From: Isoperla grammatica
Taxonomy: Eukaryota; Arthropoda; Insecta; Plecoptera; Perlodidae
Direction of reading: 5' to 3'
Assembly: GCA_945910005.1 (NCBI GenBank)
Contig: OX246745.1
Coordinates: forward strand, 43,976,251-44,040,250
Length of the DNA stretch: 64,000 bases
Shown: positions 1 through 13,700 of the stretch, piece by piece
How positions within the stretch are numbered: the first letter of the stretch is position 1
How the letters are laid out: every line of letters starts with the position of its first letter
Position numbers and translations under genes: made by a program
The notes under the pieces: model-generated
What the model saw: only the letters and a program-made list of their open reading frames with translations
Told to the model about the DNA's origin: nothing
The model's database searches: none

Positions 1-1266
1 ATTCACCACCCACACTCGACAGTATAATTTTGTATTGAAAACTGGGTGATTTAGTTAATCGATTAAGTTGATCACTTGAGGGATGGTTGATGCATGGATT
101 ACTTTGAGCGTACTATTTCATAGCCCACATACTATACATAATATTAGGTAATTCATAGCTTTATTAGATAATTCCATCGTGACTTAATAATCGGTCTATA
201 TATAGTCGTGATTTTGCGAGCCAGAAGAACCCTGTTTGTGACATGCGTGGGAGGCATTACGATGTGTTTGTTTACGAGCCTACCTCGCGGGGACTAAGAT
301 GCTCTCACCACTTTTACCTGATGGAATCATTAGTTGGTTTTGTGTTGGTACGTTGCTACACAAAATAAATATTTCAATATTAAAAATAACACAACTTGCG
401 AATCCACACTGTAATACTACCTTCGAAGTTTAAAAAACGACAACATATAACCAGTTGATTAAAACCACGCACACCGGAGGCCAACCGAGCCAGTGATGCT
501 CGCTATGCCAAGCTGTACATGATCCATGCATGTTTCAAGTGATATGAGCCACGCATGCTAACCATGACACAGATAGCGGACACATTATACATAGGCCTAC
601 ATAGCCTACCTATTGATTGTGCATAGTGCATACATGGCTTCAAAATGTTTCTATGATGGATTGAATGCAACGTTATCACTCTCGTCTGTTATCATTATCA
701 CTGGCGCCCCGGGGAGTCGAAGCATTGCCAGTGCCCCCCACGTACGAACATTTACATGTTTTTTTCTATTTTCCGTGTAATGCTAATTATTTTGTTTGTA
801 GGCCTAAATTGTTTTATATTTTATTAGTGTGTGTATCTTTTCGCAATAATGAAAATTAACCAACTATCCTACTGAGTACTCGTATTATATTCGGTAAATA
901 ACGACATCAGTTTTAGGTTCAAGTGAGTGATAATAAAATAACGAACATTGTATCAAATGACTGTACTGCGTATGCTTTGTCCGCGATTGGAGGGGGATAT
1001 GGAACATTTACATAACATTACTGCTTGTAAACGAAAGTAAAGAGACAACTTGTGTATCTCGTCACAACACAACGCTCCAGCTTGTTGTTTTAACTGAAAG
1101 TAGCCGTCTTATTGCCGCATGCCGCTTAATGATACCTCATTATGTAAAAAAAAAAACTATTAACACCTAGAGGAAATAGTATTGTCGAGCTGTTTTGAAG
1201 CGGCCGTGTTGATTAGGCGAGGATATGGTCTCGTCTGTAAACCTGAATCCTGTAGCGTTGTCCAAT
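1..1266. other. Non-coding stretch, nothing recognised
   Basis: AT-rich sequence with frequent stops on both strands. The one short open frame near 665-859 has no recognisable motif. I see no splice-flanked exon, RNA gene or tandem repeat here. Confidence 0.6.
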
Positions 1267-1274
1267 CACCCGCT

Positions 1275-1950
1275 CAGTGGCGTAATTAGGAATTATTTCG
1301 GGGGGGGGGGGTTATCAGGGAAAAGTGAGATGAGGGGTCTGGGGCGAAGCCCCAGCCGCCGGAGGCCATTTCGCCGAAGGCGAAATTTTTTTTCACTTCT
1401 ATAATAATATTTCGTGCCTTTTAGACTCAAAGAATACTACTCGAACCACTACTTGTTTGTTTGTATTATATTGAAGTTACAGTGTTACAGTAAGTATTAA
1501 TTATAGTTCTAAATAAGAATTGCATAGAAATTGTGTTTTTAATGTTTTATGGTTGTTCAATATAATCTCAACATAAAGTGAAACATTGTGGTCACACTCA
1601 CGTCACATACATTTAAATTTTAATTCACAGACCGTGATATTGTAATGTTAGATTAATGCATTTTTATTTATAGGTACCCTCACTTTTACTGGTTCAAGCG
1701 AAAGTTATATTAGTTGTAGATGAACACATAAATAATATAATTGAATTATTGAAAGAAATTATATTATATCTTATCTAAGTGAAGTGGTATGGTAAATTTT
1801 ATGAAAATGTTATTTGTTGCGATCGTTATACACTGAAGTGGTTTAAGGATCTTACAATATAGCCTAGCATTAAGTAAATGAAACATTAAGTAAAATCATT
1901 CTCGATGTAGTTTCGGGGGGGGGGTTTAAACCCCCTTAGTTACGCCACTG
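1275..1950. mobile_element. Non-autonomous hAT-type element (676 bp)
   Basis: The left end reads CAGTGGCGTAATTAGG and the right end, reverse-complemented, CAGTGGCGTAACTAAG, giving inverted terminal repeats. The element is flanked by an identical 8-bp direct repeat CACCCGCT at 1267-1274 and 1951-1958, the classic hAT target-site duplication. A G-run follows the left end and a G-run then C-run precedes the right end. A GC-rich palindromic module at about 1331-1390 (GGGGCGAAGCCCC, then CGCCGAAGGCG) recurs in other elements of the window. No transposase is encoded, so mobility must have depended on an element elsewhere. Confidence 0.92.
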
Positions 1951-1958
1951 CACCCGCT

Positions 1959-2756
1959 TAGTTCTCGATACGATTATTATCTTTGCTAAGATGTGACACT
2001 GTGAGTCCGTGACACGTATAAGGTCCGAATATCATCCAACTATTTGAATAGCAAATGTGTTCGTGGTTCACAGAAACGTGTCGTCAGCCATGTGTCTAAC
2101 TTCTTATTTAAGAGATTATCTGTGATTTAAGTAACCCGTGTGTGTTAATTTGCCCGGTAGCTTCTTTGTCAAAATGATATTTTTTGCTTAACACAGTAAA
2201 AGTACCAGCGAACGCAATGTATGATATTTATACTTGATATGCCGGCCAGCGTATACACGCAGTACGTACGGCTCTGAGAGAGGTGTGCCTGTGTAGGTGA
2301 TACTGAATTAAGAGTATAGTAGGCCTACGGTTTTACTTGATTGTTTTGTTTTAAATCGCTCTGCATTAGCGGTTCAACCCCCTTCGCTCTCGCCCAACTC
2401 AATTGAACAGCTCATTATTTACAACGCCGAGAACTTTGCAAACGAGGCGGCTGGCGGAAGGTCCTAAAGGCTAAAGAATATAATTGAAAAACAAGACTGC
2501 TACGGTAGCACTTTATTTCTGGAAGCCCTAAGCTATGGATGGATCGAAACACAAGGCGATGGAAATAGATAAGTTTCGTGACAACTTTTCAAAAATCTTG
2601 CCAAGTCTTTCTTTCCTAGTTTGTTGCTTGCCTAGATAGAAACGTAATAGGTAAGCATTGAGCAAAGAGCTGGCAACAAGGTGTTGTTACGTGTGTTACC
2701 CAGAGATCACGCGATGTACGTGCCGCGCAACAGAGGTGATTGCACCTGCACTCGTG
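1959..2756. other. Non-coding stretch, nothing recognised
   Basis: No coding or repeat feature that I can support. Short open frames overlap on both strands near 2616-3062 but run across a transposon boundary at 2852 and show no domain. Confidence 0.5.
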
Positions 2757-3689
2757 GTGACGGGTTCGTAGCCAATCAGCGATAGGTATTTGCGCGGGTG
2801 TGCCTCGGGCGGGTCGCTGCTTGGCTACGAGTGCCTCGCCTGTGACGAAAGCAGTGGCGTAGCTAGAAAACCACGGGCCCCCGGACAATATAACCTGGTT
2901 GGCCCCTACCATAGACTCGTAAACGTAATTTTGTCTTGTGTCCGGGATTATGTTCATGACCATTATATAAAGGCGTATCTCAAACATCCACATAGTTTGC
3001 AAGTCAACAAATGTTGTAACTATTGTCACTAATTGTTGCGTTAGTCTGCTAGCTATAGTCACCTAGCGCCAACATTGGGATTTATACTTTGGACTTGTTT
3101 TTTACCTGAAATGCGAGCTGAAATGCAACAATAATGAAAACTGAGATCTTAAATTTGTTGAGCCATTGTTGAAGAACTTCCAATTCCGAACTTACCCGAT
3201 AGGAAACGAATTGATTAGGTGGTCGTAAGATATACTTCTTTTGAGCGATTTTCGATCGAAAATGTTCTCATCCCATGCTGCCATGCATTATTCTCAATTT
3301 TGAAAATAAGCGTTCTGAACTTGCAACAGTAAATGGTAGTTTTATTAGGAACTTATCATCAATGCCGTTTACAGAACAAACATAAGGAGAGTGGAATATT
3401 ATGCAGTATTTTGAAACTATACTTTTATAGACACAAGATTTACCATCTCGTTTCTTGAACACGACCGAATTGAGACGATCTGCACCGGCAATTATTAATT
3501 TAAAACATTTTCGTAGGAATTTTGTATGAGTTTATTGAAGCTTATAAACAATGATAAGTTTCCAACTCAGGGCAGTCTAGAAACCGGGCCCCTCTAGACC
3601 ACGGGCCCCCGGGCTTCGCCCGGGCTGCTTGGGCTATTCCTACGCTACTGGACGAAAGCATATGTAAGGTAATCTTGGGCCAAGTATAC
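2757..3689. repeat. Palindromic foldback element, copy A, split by a hAT insertion
   Basis: The sequence from GTGACGGGTTCGTAGCCAA to TTGGCTACGAG, then CTGTGACGAAAG, is one copy of a short inverted-repeat element. A hAT MITE at 2852-3650 interrupts it, and the right arm resumes at 3659 with CATATGTAAGGTAATCTTGGG. Comparison with copies at 3729 and about 28573 shows the joined structure. The outer left arm is not recognisable in this copy. Confidence 0.75.
2852..3650. mobile_element. Non-autonomous hAT-type element (799 bp)
   Basis: The left terminus CAGTGGCGTAGCTAG and right terminus CTATTCCTACGCTACTG are inverted relatives. The exact 8-bp duplication GACGAAAG lies at 2844-2851 and 3651-3658. 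Subterminal GGGCCCCCGG and CGGGCTTCGCCCGGG are GC-rich and palindromic, as in the other CAGTGGCG elements here. No transposase frame is present. It landed inside a foldback element and is therefore younger than that copy. Confidence 0.92.
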
Positions 3690-3728
3690 TGACTGCATGG
3701 CTGTAATAAACACCTGCTGAGTTGTGTC

Positions 3729-3897
3729 CTATAGTTGTCCCAAGACTACTTTACACATGCTTTCGTCACAGGCGACTGGTTCGTAGCCAATCAGCGATCG
3801 GTATTGGCACTGGTGTGTCTCGGGCGGTTCGCCGGTTGGCTACGACTGCCCCGGATGTGACGAAAGCCGGTGTAAAGTAATCTTGGGTCCACTATAG
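3729..3897. repeat. Palindromic foldback element (MITE-like), copy B, 169 bp
   Basis: The ends are CTATAGTTGTCCCAAGA and TCTTGGGTCCACTATAG, inverted. Inner arms carry CTTTCGTCACAGGCGAC and GTGACGAAAG, then TTCGTAGCCAA and TTGGCTACGA, around a GC-rich loop. The whole unit could fold as one long hairpin. Related copies lie at 2757-3689 and about 28573-28735. The family is not one I can name; size and terminal symmetry suit a MITE. Confidence 0.8.
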
Positions 3898-3997
3898 TAG
3901 GCCTATTTCCGTCATGTGTGCGTCATGCGTCATGGTTGCGCCTTTGTTCGGACAGATCTCAGTAGAGCCATATTGTTTTATACCTGTGAAAAACATA

Positions 3998-4122
3998 ATT
4001 GAACGATGAAGGTATCGCCATTGTGCCAGCAGGCTCTGTTTATCTGCAAGGGTCAAAAGTGTCGTAAGAACTCTGGAAATATTGTTGCCGCAATGGTAAA
4101 AATTCGTTTCTCATTGAGCTAA
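3998..4122 (+). repeat. Dispersed repeat with possible exon-like end, copy 1
   Basis: This segment resembles 44893-45042 over about 125 bp: both contain AACGATG near the left, GGGTCAAAAGT or GAGTCAAAAGT in the middle, a GAAAATATT-like word, then GGTAAAAA and TTCTCAT. Both stay open in one frame up to a GTAAAA that could be a splice donor. It may be a mobile-element or duplicated-gene fragment. I do not recognise the peptide. Confidence 0.4.
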
Positions 4123-4421
4123 ATTGTCAGATTTTTGCTTGACCCATGCAGGTATAATACATACGTAGGTATCCTGGTATCGCAATGGAAATGTAGTTTT
4201 TCCCAACGCGTCAAACCCCCCCATCCTGTTGGAGCAATGCTTCAAAACTTGATCGTTTAACGTTAGCCACCTTTGGGCGCAGCGTCTAATGGGCGTCATT
4301 TCGCATCCAGTGATACAAGGTATGACCGTACTTTTACTAGTGTGACGTAAACCAGCCCACTCGGTCAGAAGCAGTGTCGGCTTTAGACAAGCGTTGTTCT
4401 TCTTGTAACAACAGGACTGCC

Positions 4422-5969
4422 GTGCTTGACTCACGTCGTGCACGTGCTCAGGTGACTGGACTACAGTGCTTGACTCACGTCGTGCACGTGCTCAGGTGAC
4501 TGGACTACAGTGCTTGACTCACGTCGTGCACGTGCTCAGGTGACTGGACTACAGTGCTTGACTCACGTCGTGCACGTGCTCAGGTGACTGGACTACAGTG
4601 CTTGACTCACGTCGTGCACGTGCTCAGGTGACTGGACTACAGTGCTTGACTCACGTCGTGCACGTGCTCAGCTGACTGGACTACAGTGCTTGACTCACGT
4701 CGTGCACGTGCTCAGGTGACTGGACTACAGTGCTTGACACGTCGTGCACGTGCTCAGGTGGTTGGACTACAGTGCTTGACTCACGTCGTGCACGTGCTCA
4801 GGTGACTGGACTACAGTGCTTGACTCACGTCGTGCACGTGCTCAGGTGACTGGACTACAGTGCTTGACTCACGTCGTGCACGTGCTCAGGTGACTGGACT
4901 ACAGTGCTTGACTCACGTCGTGCACGTGCTCAGGTGACTGGACTACAGTGCTTGACTCACGTCGTGCACGTGCTCAGGTGACTGGACTACAGTGCTTGAC
5001 TCACGTCGTGCACGTGCTCAGCTGACTGGACTACAGTGCTTGACTCACGTCGTGCACGTGCTCAGGTGACTGGACTACAGTGCTTGACACGTCGTGCACG
5101 TGCTCAGGTGACTGGACTACAGTGCTTGACTCACGTCGTGCACGTGCTCAGGTGACTGGACTACAGTGCTTGACTCACGTCGTGCACGTGCTCAGGTGAC
5201 TGGACTACAGTGCTTGACTCACGTCGTGCACGTGCTCAGGTGACTGGACTACAGTGCTTGACTCACGTCGTGCACGTGCTCAGGTGACTGGACTACAGTG
5301 CTTGACACGTCGTGCACGTGCTCAGGTGGTTGGACTACAGTGCTTGACTCACGTCGTGCACGTGCTCAGGTGACTGGACTACCGTGCTTGACTCACGTCG
5401 TGCACGTGCTCAGGTGACTGGACTACCGTGCTTGACTCACGTCGTGCACGTGCTCAGGTGACTGGACTACAGTGCTTGACTCACGTCGTGCACGTGCTCA
5501 GCTGACTGGACTACAGTGCTTGACTCACGTCGTGCACGTGCTCAGGTGACTGGACTACAGTGCTTGACTCACGTCGTGCACGTGCTCAGGTGACTGGACT
5601 ACAGTGCTTGACTCACGTCGTGCACGTGCTCAGGTGACTGGACTACAGTGCTTGACACGTCGTGCACGTGCTCAGGTGACTGGACTACAGTGCTTGACAC
5701 GTCGTGCACGTGCTCAGGTGACTGGACTACAGTGCTTGACTCACGTCGTGCACGTGCTCAGGTGACTGGACTACAGTGCTTGACTCACGTCGTGCACGTG
5801 CTCAGGTGACTGGACTACAGTGCTTGACTCACGTCGTGCACGTGCTCAGGTGACTGGACTACAGTGCTTGACTCACGTCGTGCACGTGCTCAGGTGACTG
5901 GACTACAGTGCTTGACTCACGTCGTGCACGTGCTCAGGTGACTGGACTACAGTGCTTGACTCACGTCGT
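4422..5969. repeat. 44-bp minisatellite, about 35 units
   Basis: Tandem units of 44 bp run from GTGCTTGACTCACGTCGTGC to the next GTGCTTGAC. Each unit holds the 8-bp palindrome GCACGTGC, so CACGTG (an E-box hexamer) recurs about 35 times. Variants include a 2-bp deletion (TGACACG for TGACTCACG), CAGCTGAC for CAGGTGAC, and GGTGGTTGG. Combinations of these recur, so blocks of several units were copied together. No coding function is supported. Confidence 0.95.
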
Positions 5970-7768
5970 ATTCCGAGCTCCGACTGTTCGTAGGCCACGC
6001 ACGTGCGATCTAACACAGTAAGCTCTGTTTGTACAATAACAATGTCGTTGTTGCCCCTGAGCCCCGACTATCGAACAGGACAGTATCGAACCCACAACAT
6101 CTTGCGTAAGAGTCAAGTGGGTGTTTCATCATCCATGCAGGCAGCGAAGCATGAACAAGGACGCCAAAAGTTGTGACAAACTATGATAACTAGATAGGTG
6201 CTAGGTGCTTTTTTGAGCATTAAAAACTTGTTAGTGAAGTATAAACTTTTGAAAAAATAGCATTTATAAAGAAGTCGGTAAAAATATAATTTTTAATATA
6301 AGTTGTGAGTTACTTTTTGTTTTACTGGAAATTAGCCACCAATTTTGCATCAAATTTATATGCAAAGTTGAGTTTTTAATTATTTCCTGTACAACAGGCC
6401 TAAAATTCAATTATTATGAAAAATTAATAGAAATTTGCTTCTTTTTTTTTTGTAAAAATGAGCAAAATCATATTTTATTATTAATTACCAAATGAAAATG
6501 ATCAGATATCGGATACACATTTACACATCCTATTAGGCCCTAACAGTTTTTGTTTTTAAACTAATAACACTTTTCCACATTTATGTATAATTTAACGCGA
6601 GTATAGCGTCTTGCAGTGGGCAGTGCTTGGCTGGACCTAGTATGAGAACCTATTCCGTGCAATGGGCAGTGGGCAGTGCTTGGCTGGACCTAGTATGAGA
6701 ACCTATTCCGTGCAATGGGCAGTGGGCAGTGGCGGCTAGTTCGCACGTATAACAAGTCGTTTGAGAGGTGAGCTGTGACGCAGTGAGTCATGGAATACCT
6801 CAGGATGCGGCTCTTCTCGAATCTCTTCGGTAACAAAACCGGTGTGGTAATCATTTGATGTTCGCCTTCTGGTCCTGGGTACAAGAAGATATTCTTCACT
6901 TTTTTTATTCCGTGGATATATTGTGGGTAAAATAAAATATACTAAATACAAAAACACATGGGATTCAAGTCGTATGTAGGCTTACAGCTATTCGAAAACA
7001 AGTATCCAAAGAAAATCACTGGATGGAAAATGAATTACGATTTCGTGTAGTTTTTGTAATGCAACCGTTCTCAAGCCACTTGATTCACTAGATTGAACTA
7101 ACCGTATGAACATTACGCAAATGATATAGCCATCTCCCCTAAAACAGCCCTGGTTATATCTTACAGTAATTATTGTTACTACATATTATTCTCTTGTTTG
7201 CTCTAATAATTATGCTTCGTTATTTGTTTACAATTATTTGTTTTTGTTCAGTAATATAGTTACGAACAGTAGTGCATAAAACCTGTATGGGGTCATATGC
7301 CAGTGCCACCCCGCACCGTGAGAGATGGACGTGCATGTGCTGTCTCAAGGGTCACCTGTCTACTCTATAACACCTGCCACAGCTGGCCGTAGTGTGTAGT
7401 GTGGGTAGTCCTCTTCCGGTGCAGCACACGTCACATCCCATGCCATCCTCCTCAACTCCTTCTAAGGTGCTATGTTGATACTCAGACACTGCACTCTTAG
7501 TGTCGAAGAACAAGAAAACCAATTTCCTCTCGAGTACCTCCGTAGAAGTACATTGCAAATTGGCCTGGCGCCAGCAATGCGATGCAGCGATGAGCCTTCG
7601 CAACCAAGTGCACCGTATTGCACACAAACATGCAACTAACCACTTTTGCAATGGAGGTAATTATTGCCTTCCGCTTCACGTGGAAAGGTTATTGCTTTGA
7701 AAGAATTCAAGGATTTTGCATTATTGCGCTCGCTGAAATAGGCCTCGATGGCTGCGTTCCAGCAGCAC
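5970..7768. other. AT-rich non-coding stretch between two satellites
   Basis: The middle part (about 6180-6600) is strongly AT-rich. A 53-bp segment containing CAGTGCTTGGCTGGACC is present twice in tandem, starting at about 6621 and 6674, with a short third remnant. Overlapping minus-strand frames at 6690-6957 and 7352-7679 show no domain and are probably chance. Confidence 0.55.
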
Positions 7769-10700
7769 TGTTGCCTATATATGTACGGCGTGCGTTGCAT
7801 TGAAACGCGTCATGTCATGGCATGCAACGAGGCTAAGCGTTGCGCTGTTGCCTATATATGTACGGCGTGCGTTGCATTGAAACGCGTCATGTCATGTCAT
7901 GGCATGCAACGAGGCTAAGCGTTGCGCTGTTGCCTATATATGTACGGCGTGCGTTGCATTGAAACGCGTCATGTCATGGCATGCAACGAGGCTAAGCGTT
8001 GCGCTGTTGCCTATATATGTACGGCGTGCGTTGCATTGAAACGCGTCATGTCATGTCATGGCATGCAACGAGGCTAAGCGTTGCGCTGTTGCCTATATAT
8101 GTACGGCGTGCGTTGCATTGAAACGCGTCATGTCATGGCATGCAACGAGGCTAAGCGTTGCGCTGTTGCCTATATATGTACGGCGTGCGTTGCATTGAAA
8201 CGCGTCATGTCATGTCATGGCATGCAACGAGGCTAAGCGTTGCGCTGTTGCCTATATATGTACGGCGTGCGTTGCATTGAAACGCGTCATGTCATGGCAT
8301 GCAACGAGGCTAAGCGTTGCGCTGTTGCCTATATATGTACGGCGTGCGTTGCATTGAAACGCGTCATGTCATGTCATGGCATGCAACGAGGCTAAGCGTT
8401 GCGCTGTTGCCTATATATGTACGGCGTGCGTTGCATTGAAACGCGTCATGTCATGGCATGCAACGAGGCTAAGCGTTGCGCTGTTGCCTATATATGTACG
8501 GCGTGCGTTGCATTGAAACGCGTCATGTCATGTCATGGCATGCAACGAGGCTAAGCGTTGCGCTGTTGCCTATATATGTACGGCGTGCGTTGCATTGAAA
8601 CGCGTCATGTCATGGCATGCAACGAGGCTAAGCGTTGCGCTGTTGCCTATATATGTACGGCGTGCGTTGCATTGAAACGCATCATGTCATGTCATGGCAT
8701 GCAACGAGGCTAAGCGTTGCGCTGTTGCCTATATATGTACGGCGTGCGTTGCATTGAAACGCGTCATGTCATGGCATGCAACGAGGCTAAGCGTTGCGCT
8801 GTTGTCTATATATGTACGGCGTGCGTTGCATTGAAACGCGTCATGTCATGGCATGCAACGAGGCTAAGCGTTGCGCTGTTGCCTATATATGTACGGCGTG
8901 CGTTGCATTGAAACGCGTCATGTCATGTCATGGCATGCAACGAGGCTAAGCGTTGCGCTGTTGCCTATATATGTACGGCGTGCGTTGCATTGAAACGCGT
9001 CATGTCATGGCATGCAACGAGGCTAAGCGTTGCGCTGTTGCCTATATATGTACGGCGTGCGTTGCATTGAAACGCGTCATGTCATGTCATGGCATGCAAC
9101 GAGGCTATGCGTTGCGCTGTTGCCTATATATGTACGGCGTGCGTTGCATTGAAACGCGTCATGTCATGTCATGGCATGCAACGAGGCTAAGCGTTGCGCT
9201 GTTGCCTATATATGTACGGCGTGCGTTGCATTGAAACGCGTCATGTCATGTCATGGCATGCAACGAGGCTATGCGTTGCGCTGTTGCCTATATATGTACG
9301 GCGTGCGTTGCATTGAAACGCGTCATGTCATGGCATGGCATGCAACGAGGCTAAGCGTTGCGCTGTTGCCTATATATGTACGGCGTGCGTTGCATTGAAA
9401 CGCGTCATGTCATGGCATGCAACGAGGCTAAGCGTTGCGCTGTTGCCTATATATGTACGGCGTGCGTTGCATTGAAACGCGTCATGTCATGGCATGCAAC
9501 GAGGCTAAGCGTTGCGCTGTTGCCTATATATGTACGGCGTGCGTTGCATTGAAACGCGTCATGTCATGGCATGGCATGCAACGAGGCTAAGCGTTGCGCT
9601 GTTGCCTATATATGTACGGCGTGCGTTGCATTGAAACGCGTCATGTCATGTCATGGCATGCAACGAGGCTAAGCGTTGCGCTGTTGCCTATATATGTACG
9701 GCGTGCGTTGCATTGAAACGCGTCATGTCATGGCATGCAACGAGGCTAAGCGTTGCGCTGTTGCCTATATATGTACGGCGTGCGTTGCATTGAAACGCGT
9801 CATGTCATGTCATGGCATGCAACGAGGCTAAGCGTTGCGCTGTTGCCTATATATGTACGGCGTGCGTTGCATTGAAACGCGTCATGTCATGGCATGCAAC
9901 GAGGCTAAGCGTTGCGCTGTTGCCTATATATGTACGGCTTCGTTGCATTGAAACGCGTCATGTCATGTCATGGCATGCAACGAGGCTAAGCGTTGCGCTG
10001 TTGCCTATATATGTACGGCGTGCGTTGCATTGAAACGCGTCATGTCATGGCATGCAACGAGGCTAAGCGTTGCGCTGTTGCCTATATATGTACGGCGTGC
10101 GTTGCATTGAAACGCGTCATGTCATGTCATGGCATGCAACGAGGCTATGCGTTGCGCTTTTGCCTATATATGTACGGCGTGCGTTGCATTGAAACGCGTC
10201 ATGTCATGGCATGGCATGCAACGAGGCTAAGCGTTGCGCTGTTGCCTATATATGTACGGCGTGCGTTGCATTGAAACGCGTCATGTCATGTCATGGCATG
10301 CAACGAGGCTATGCGTTGCGCTGTTGCCTATATATGTACGGCGTGCGTTGCATTGAAACGCGTCATGTCATGGCATGGCATGCAACGAGGCTAAGCGTTG
10401 CGCTGTTGCCTATATATGTACGGCGTGCGTTGCATTGAAACGCGTCATGTCATGGCATGCAACGAGGCTAAGCGTTGCGCTGTTGCCTATATATGTACGG
10501 CGTGCGTTGCATTGAAACGCGTCATGTCATGGCATGCAACGAGGCTAAGCGTTGCGCTGTTGCCTATATATGTACGGCGTGCGTTGCATTGAAACGCGTC
10601 ATGTCATGGCATGCAACGAGGCTAAGCGTTGCGCTGTTGCCTATATATGTACGGCGTGCGTTGCATTGAAACGCGTCATGTCATGGCATGGCATGCAACG

Positions 10701-13700
10701 AGGCTAAGCGTTGCGCTGTTGCCTATATATGTACGGCGTGCGTTGCATTGAAACGCGTCATGTCATGGCATGGCATGCAACGAGGCTAAGCGTTGCGCTG
10801 TTGCCTATATATGTACGGCGTGCGTTGCATTGAAACGCGTCATGTCATGTCATGGCATGCAACGAGGCTAAGCGTTGCGCTGTTGCCTATATATGTACGG
10901 CGTGCGTTGCATTGAAACGCGTCATGTCATGGCATGCAACGAGGCTAAGCGTTGCGCTGTTGCCTATATATGTACGGCGTGCGTTGCATTGAAACGCGTC
11001 ATGTCATGGCATGGCATGCAACGAGGCTAAGCGTTGCGCTGTTGCCTATATATGTACGGCGTGCGTTGCATTGAAACGCGTCATGTCATGGCATGCAACG
11101 AGGCTAAGCGTTGCGCTGTTGCCTATATATGTACGGCGTGCGTTGCATTGAAACGCGTCATGTCATGGCATGCAACGAGGCTAAGCGTTGCGCTGTTGCC
11201 TATATATGTACGGCGTGCGTTGCATTGAAACGCGTCATGTCATGGCATGCAACGAGGCTAAGCGTTGCGCTGTTGCCTATATATGTACGGCGTGCGTTGC
11301 ATTGAAACGCGTCATGTCATGGCATGGCATGCAACGAGGCTAAGCGTTGCGCTGTTGCCTATATATGTACGGCGTGCGTTGCATTGAAACGCGTCATGTC
11401 ATGGCATGGCATGCAACGAGGCTAAGCGTTGCGCTGTTGCCTATATATGTACGGCGTGCGTTGCATTGAAACGCGTCATGTCATGTCATGGCATGCAACG
11501 AGGCTAAGCGTTGCGCTGTTGCCTATATATGTACGGCGTGCGTTGCATTGAAACGCGTCATGTCATGGCATGCAACGAGGCTAAGCGTTGCGCTGTTGCC
11601 TATATATGTACGGCGTGCGTTGCATTGAAACGCGTCATGTCATGGCATGGCATGCAACGAGGCTAAGCGTTGCGCTGTTGCCTATATATGTACGGCGTGC
11701 GTTGCATTGAAACGCGTCATGTCATGGCATGCAACGAGGCTAAGCGTTGCGCTGTTGCCTATATATGTACGGCGTGCGTTGCATTGAAACGCGTCATGTC
11801 ATGTCATGGCATGCAACGAGGCTAAGCGTTGCGCTGTTGCCTATATATGTACGGCGTGCGTTGCATTGAAACGCGTCATGTCATGTCATGGCATGCAACG
11901 AGGCTAAGCGTTGCGCTGTTGCCTATATATGTACGGCGTGCGTTGCATTGAAACGCGTCATGTCATGGCATGGCATGCAACGAGGCTAAGCGTTGCGCTG
12001 TTGCCTATATATGTACGGCGTGCGTTGCATTGAAACGCGTCATGTCATGGCATGCAACGAGGCTAAGCGTTGCGCTGTTGCCTATATATGTACGGCGTGC
12101 GTTGCATTGAAACGCGTCATGTCATGGCATGGCATGCAACGAGGCTAAGCGTTGCGCTGTTGCCTATATATGTACGGCGTGCGTTGCATTGAAACGCGTC
12201 ATGTCATGGCATGCAACGAGGCTAAGCGTTGCGCTGTTGCCTATATATGTACGGCGTGCGTTGCATTGAAACGCGTCATGTCATGTCATGGCATGCAACG
12301 AGGCTAAGCGTTGCGCTGTTGCCTATATATGTACGGCGTGCGTTGCATTGAAACGCGTCATGTCATGGCATGCAACGAGGCTAAGCGTTGCGCTGTTGCC
12401 TATATATGTACGGCGTGCGTTGCATTGAAACGCGTCATGTCATGGCATGCAACGAGGCTAAGCGTTGCGCTGTTGCCTATATATGTACGGCGTGCGTTGC
12501 ATTGAAACGCGTCATGTCATGGCATGGCATGCAACGAGGCTAAGCGTTGCGCTGTTGCCTATATATGTACGGCGTGCGTTGCATTGAAACGCGTCATGTC
12601 ATGGCATGCAACGAGGCTAAGCGTTGCGCTGTTGCCTATATATGTACGGCGTGCGTTGCATTGAAACGCGTCATGTCATGTCATGGCATGCAACGAGGCT
12701 AAGCGTTGCGCTGTTGCCTATATATGTACGGCGTGCGTTGCATTGAAACGCGTCATGTCATGGCATGCAACGAGGCTAAGCGTTGCGCTGTTGCCTATAT
12801 ATGTACGGCGTGCGTTGCATTGAAACGCGTCATGTCATGTCATGGCATGCAACGAGGCTAAGCGTTGCGCTGTTGCCTATATATGTACGGCGTGCGTTGC
12901 ATTGAAACGCGTCATGTCATGGCATGCAACGAGGCTAAGCGTTGCGCTGTTGCCTATATATGTACGGCGTGCGTTGCATTGAAACGCGTCATGTCATGGC
13001 ATGCAACGAGGCTAAGCGTTGCGCTGTTGCCTATATATGTACGGCGTGCGTTGCATTGAAACGCGTCATGTCATGGCATGGCATGCAACGAGGCTAAGCG
13101 TTGCGCTGTTGCCTATATATGTACGGCGTGCGTTGCATTGAAACGCGTCATGTCATGGCATGCAACGAGGCTAAGCGTTGCGCTGTTGCCTATATATGTA
13201 CGGCGTGCGTTGCATTTAAACGCGTCATGTCATGGCATGCAACGAGGCTAAGCGTTGCGCTGTTGCCTATATATGTACGGCGTGCGTTGCATTGAAACGC
13301 GTCATGTCATGGCATGCAACGAGGCTAAGCGTTGTGCTGTTGCCTATATATGTACGGCGTGCGTTGCATTGAAACGCGTCATGTCATGGCATGCAACGAG
13401 GATAAGCGTTGCGCTGTTGCCTATATATGTACGGCGTGCGTTGCATTGAAACGCGTCATGTCATGGCATGCAACGAGGCTAAGCGTTGCGCTGTTGCCTA
13501 TATATGTACGGCGTGCGTTGCATTGAAACGCGTCATGTCATGGCATGGCATGCAACGAGGCTAAGCGTTGCGCTGTTGCCTATATATGTACGGCGTGCGT
13601 TGCATTGAAACGCGTCATGTCATGGCATGCAACGAGGCTAAGCGTTGCGCTGTTGCCTATATATGTACGGCGTGCGTTGCATTGAAACGCGTCATGTCAT

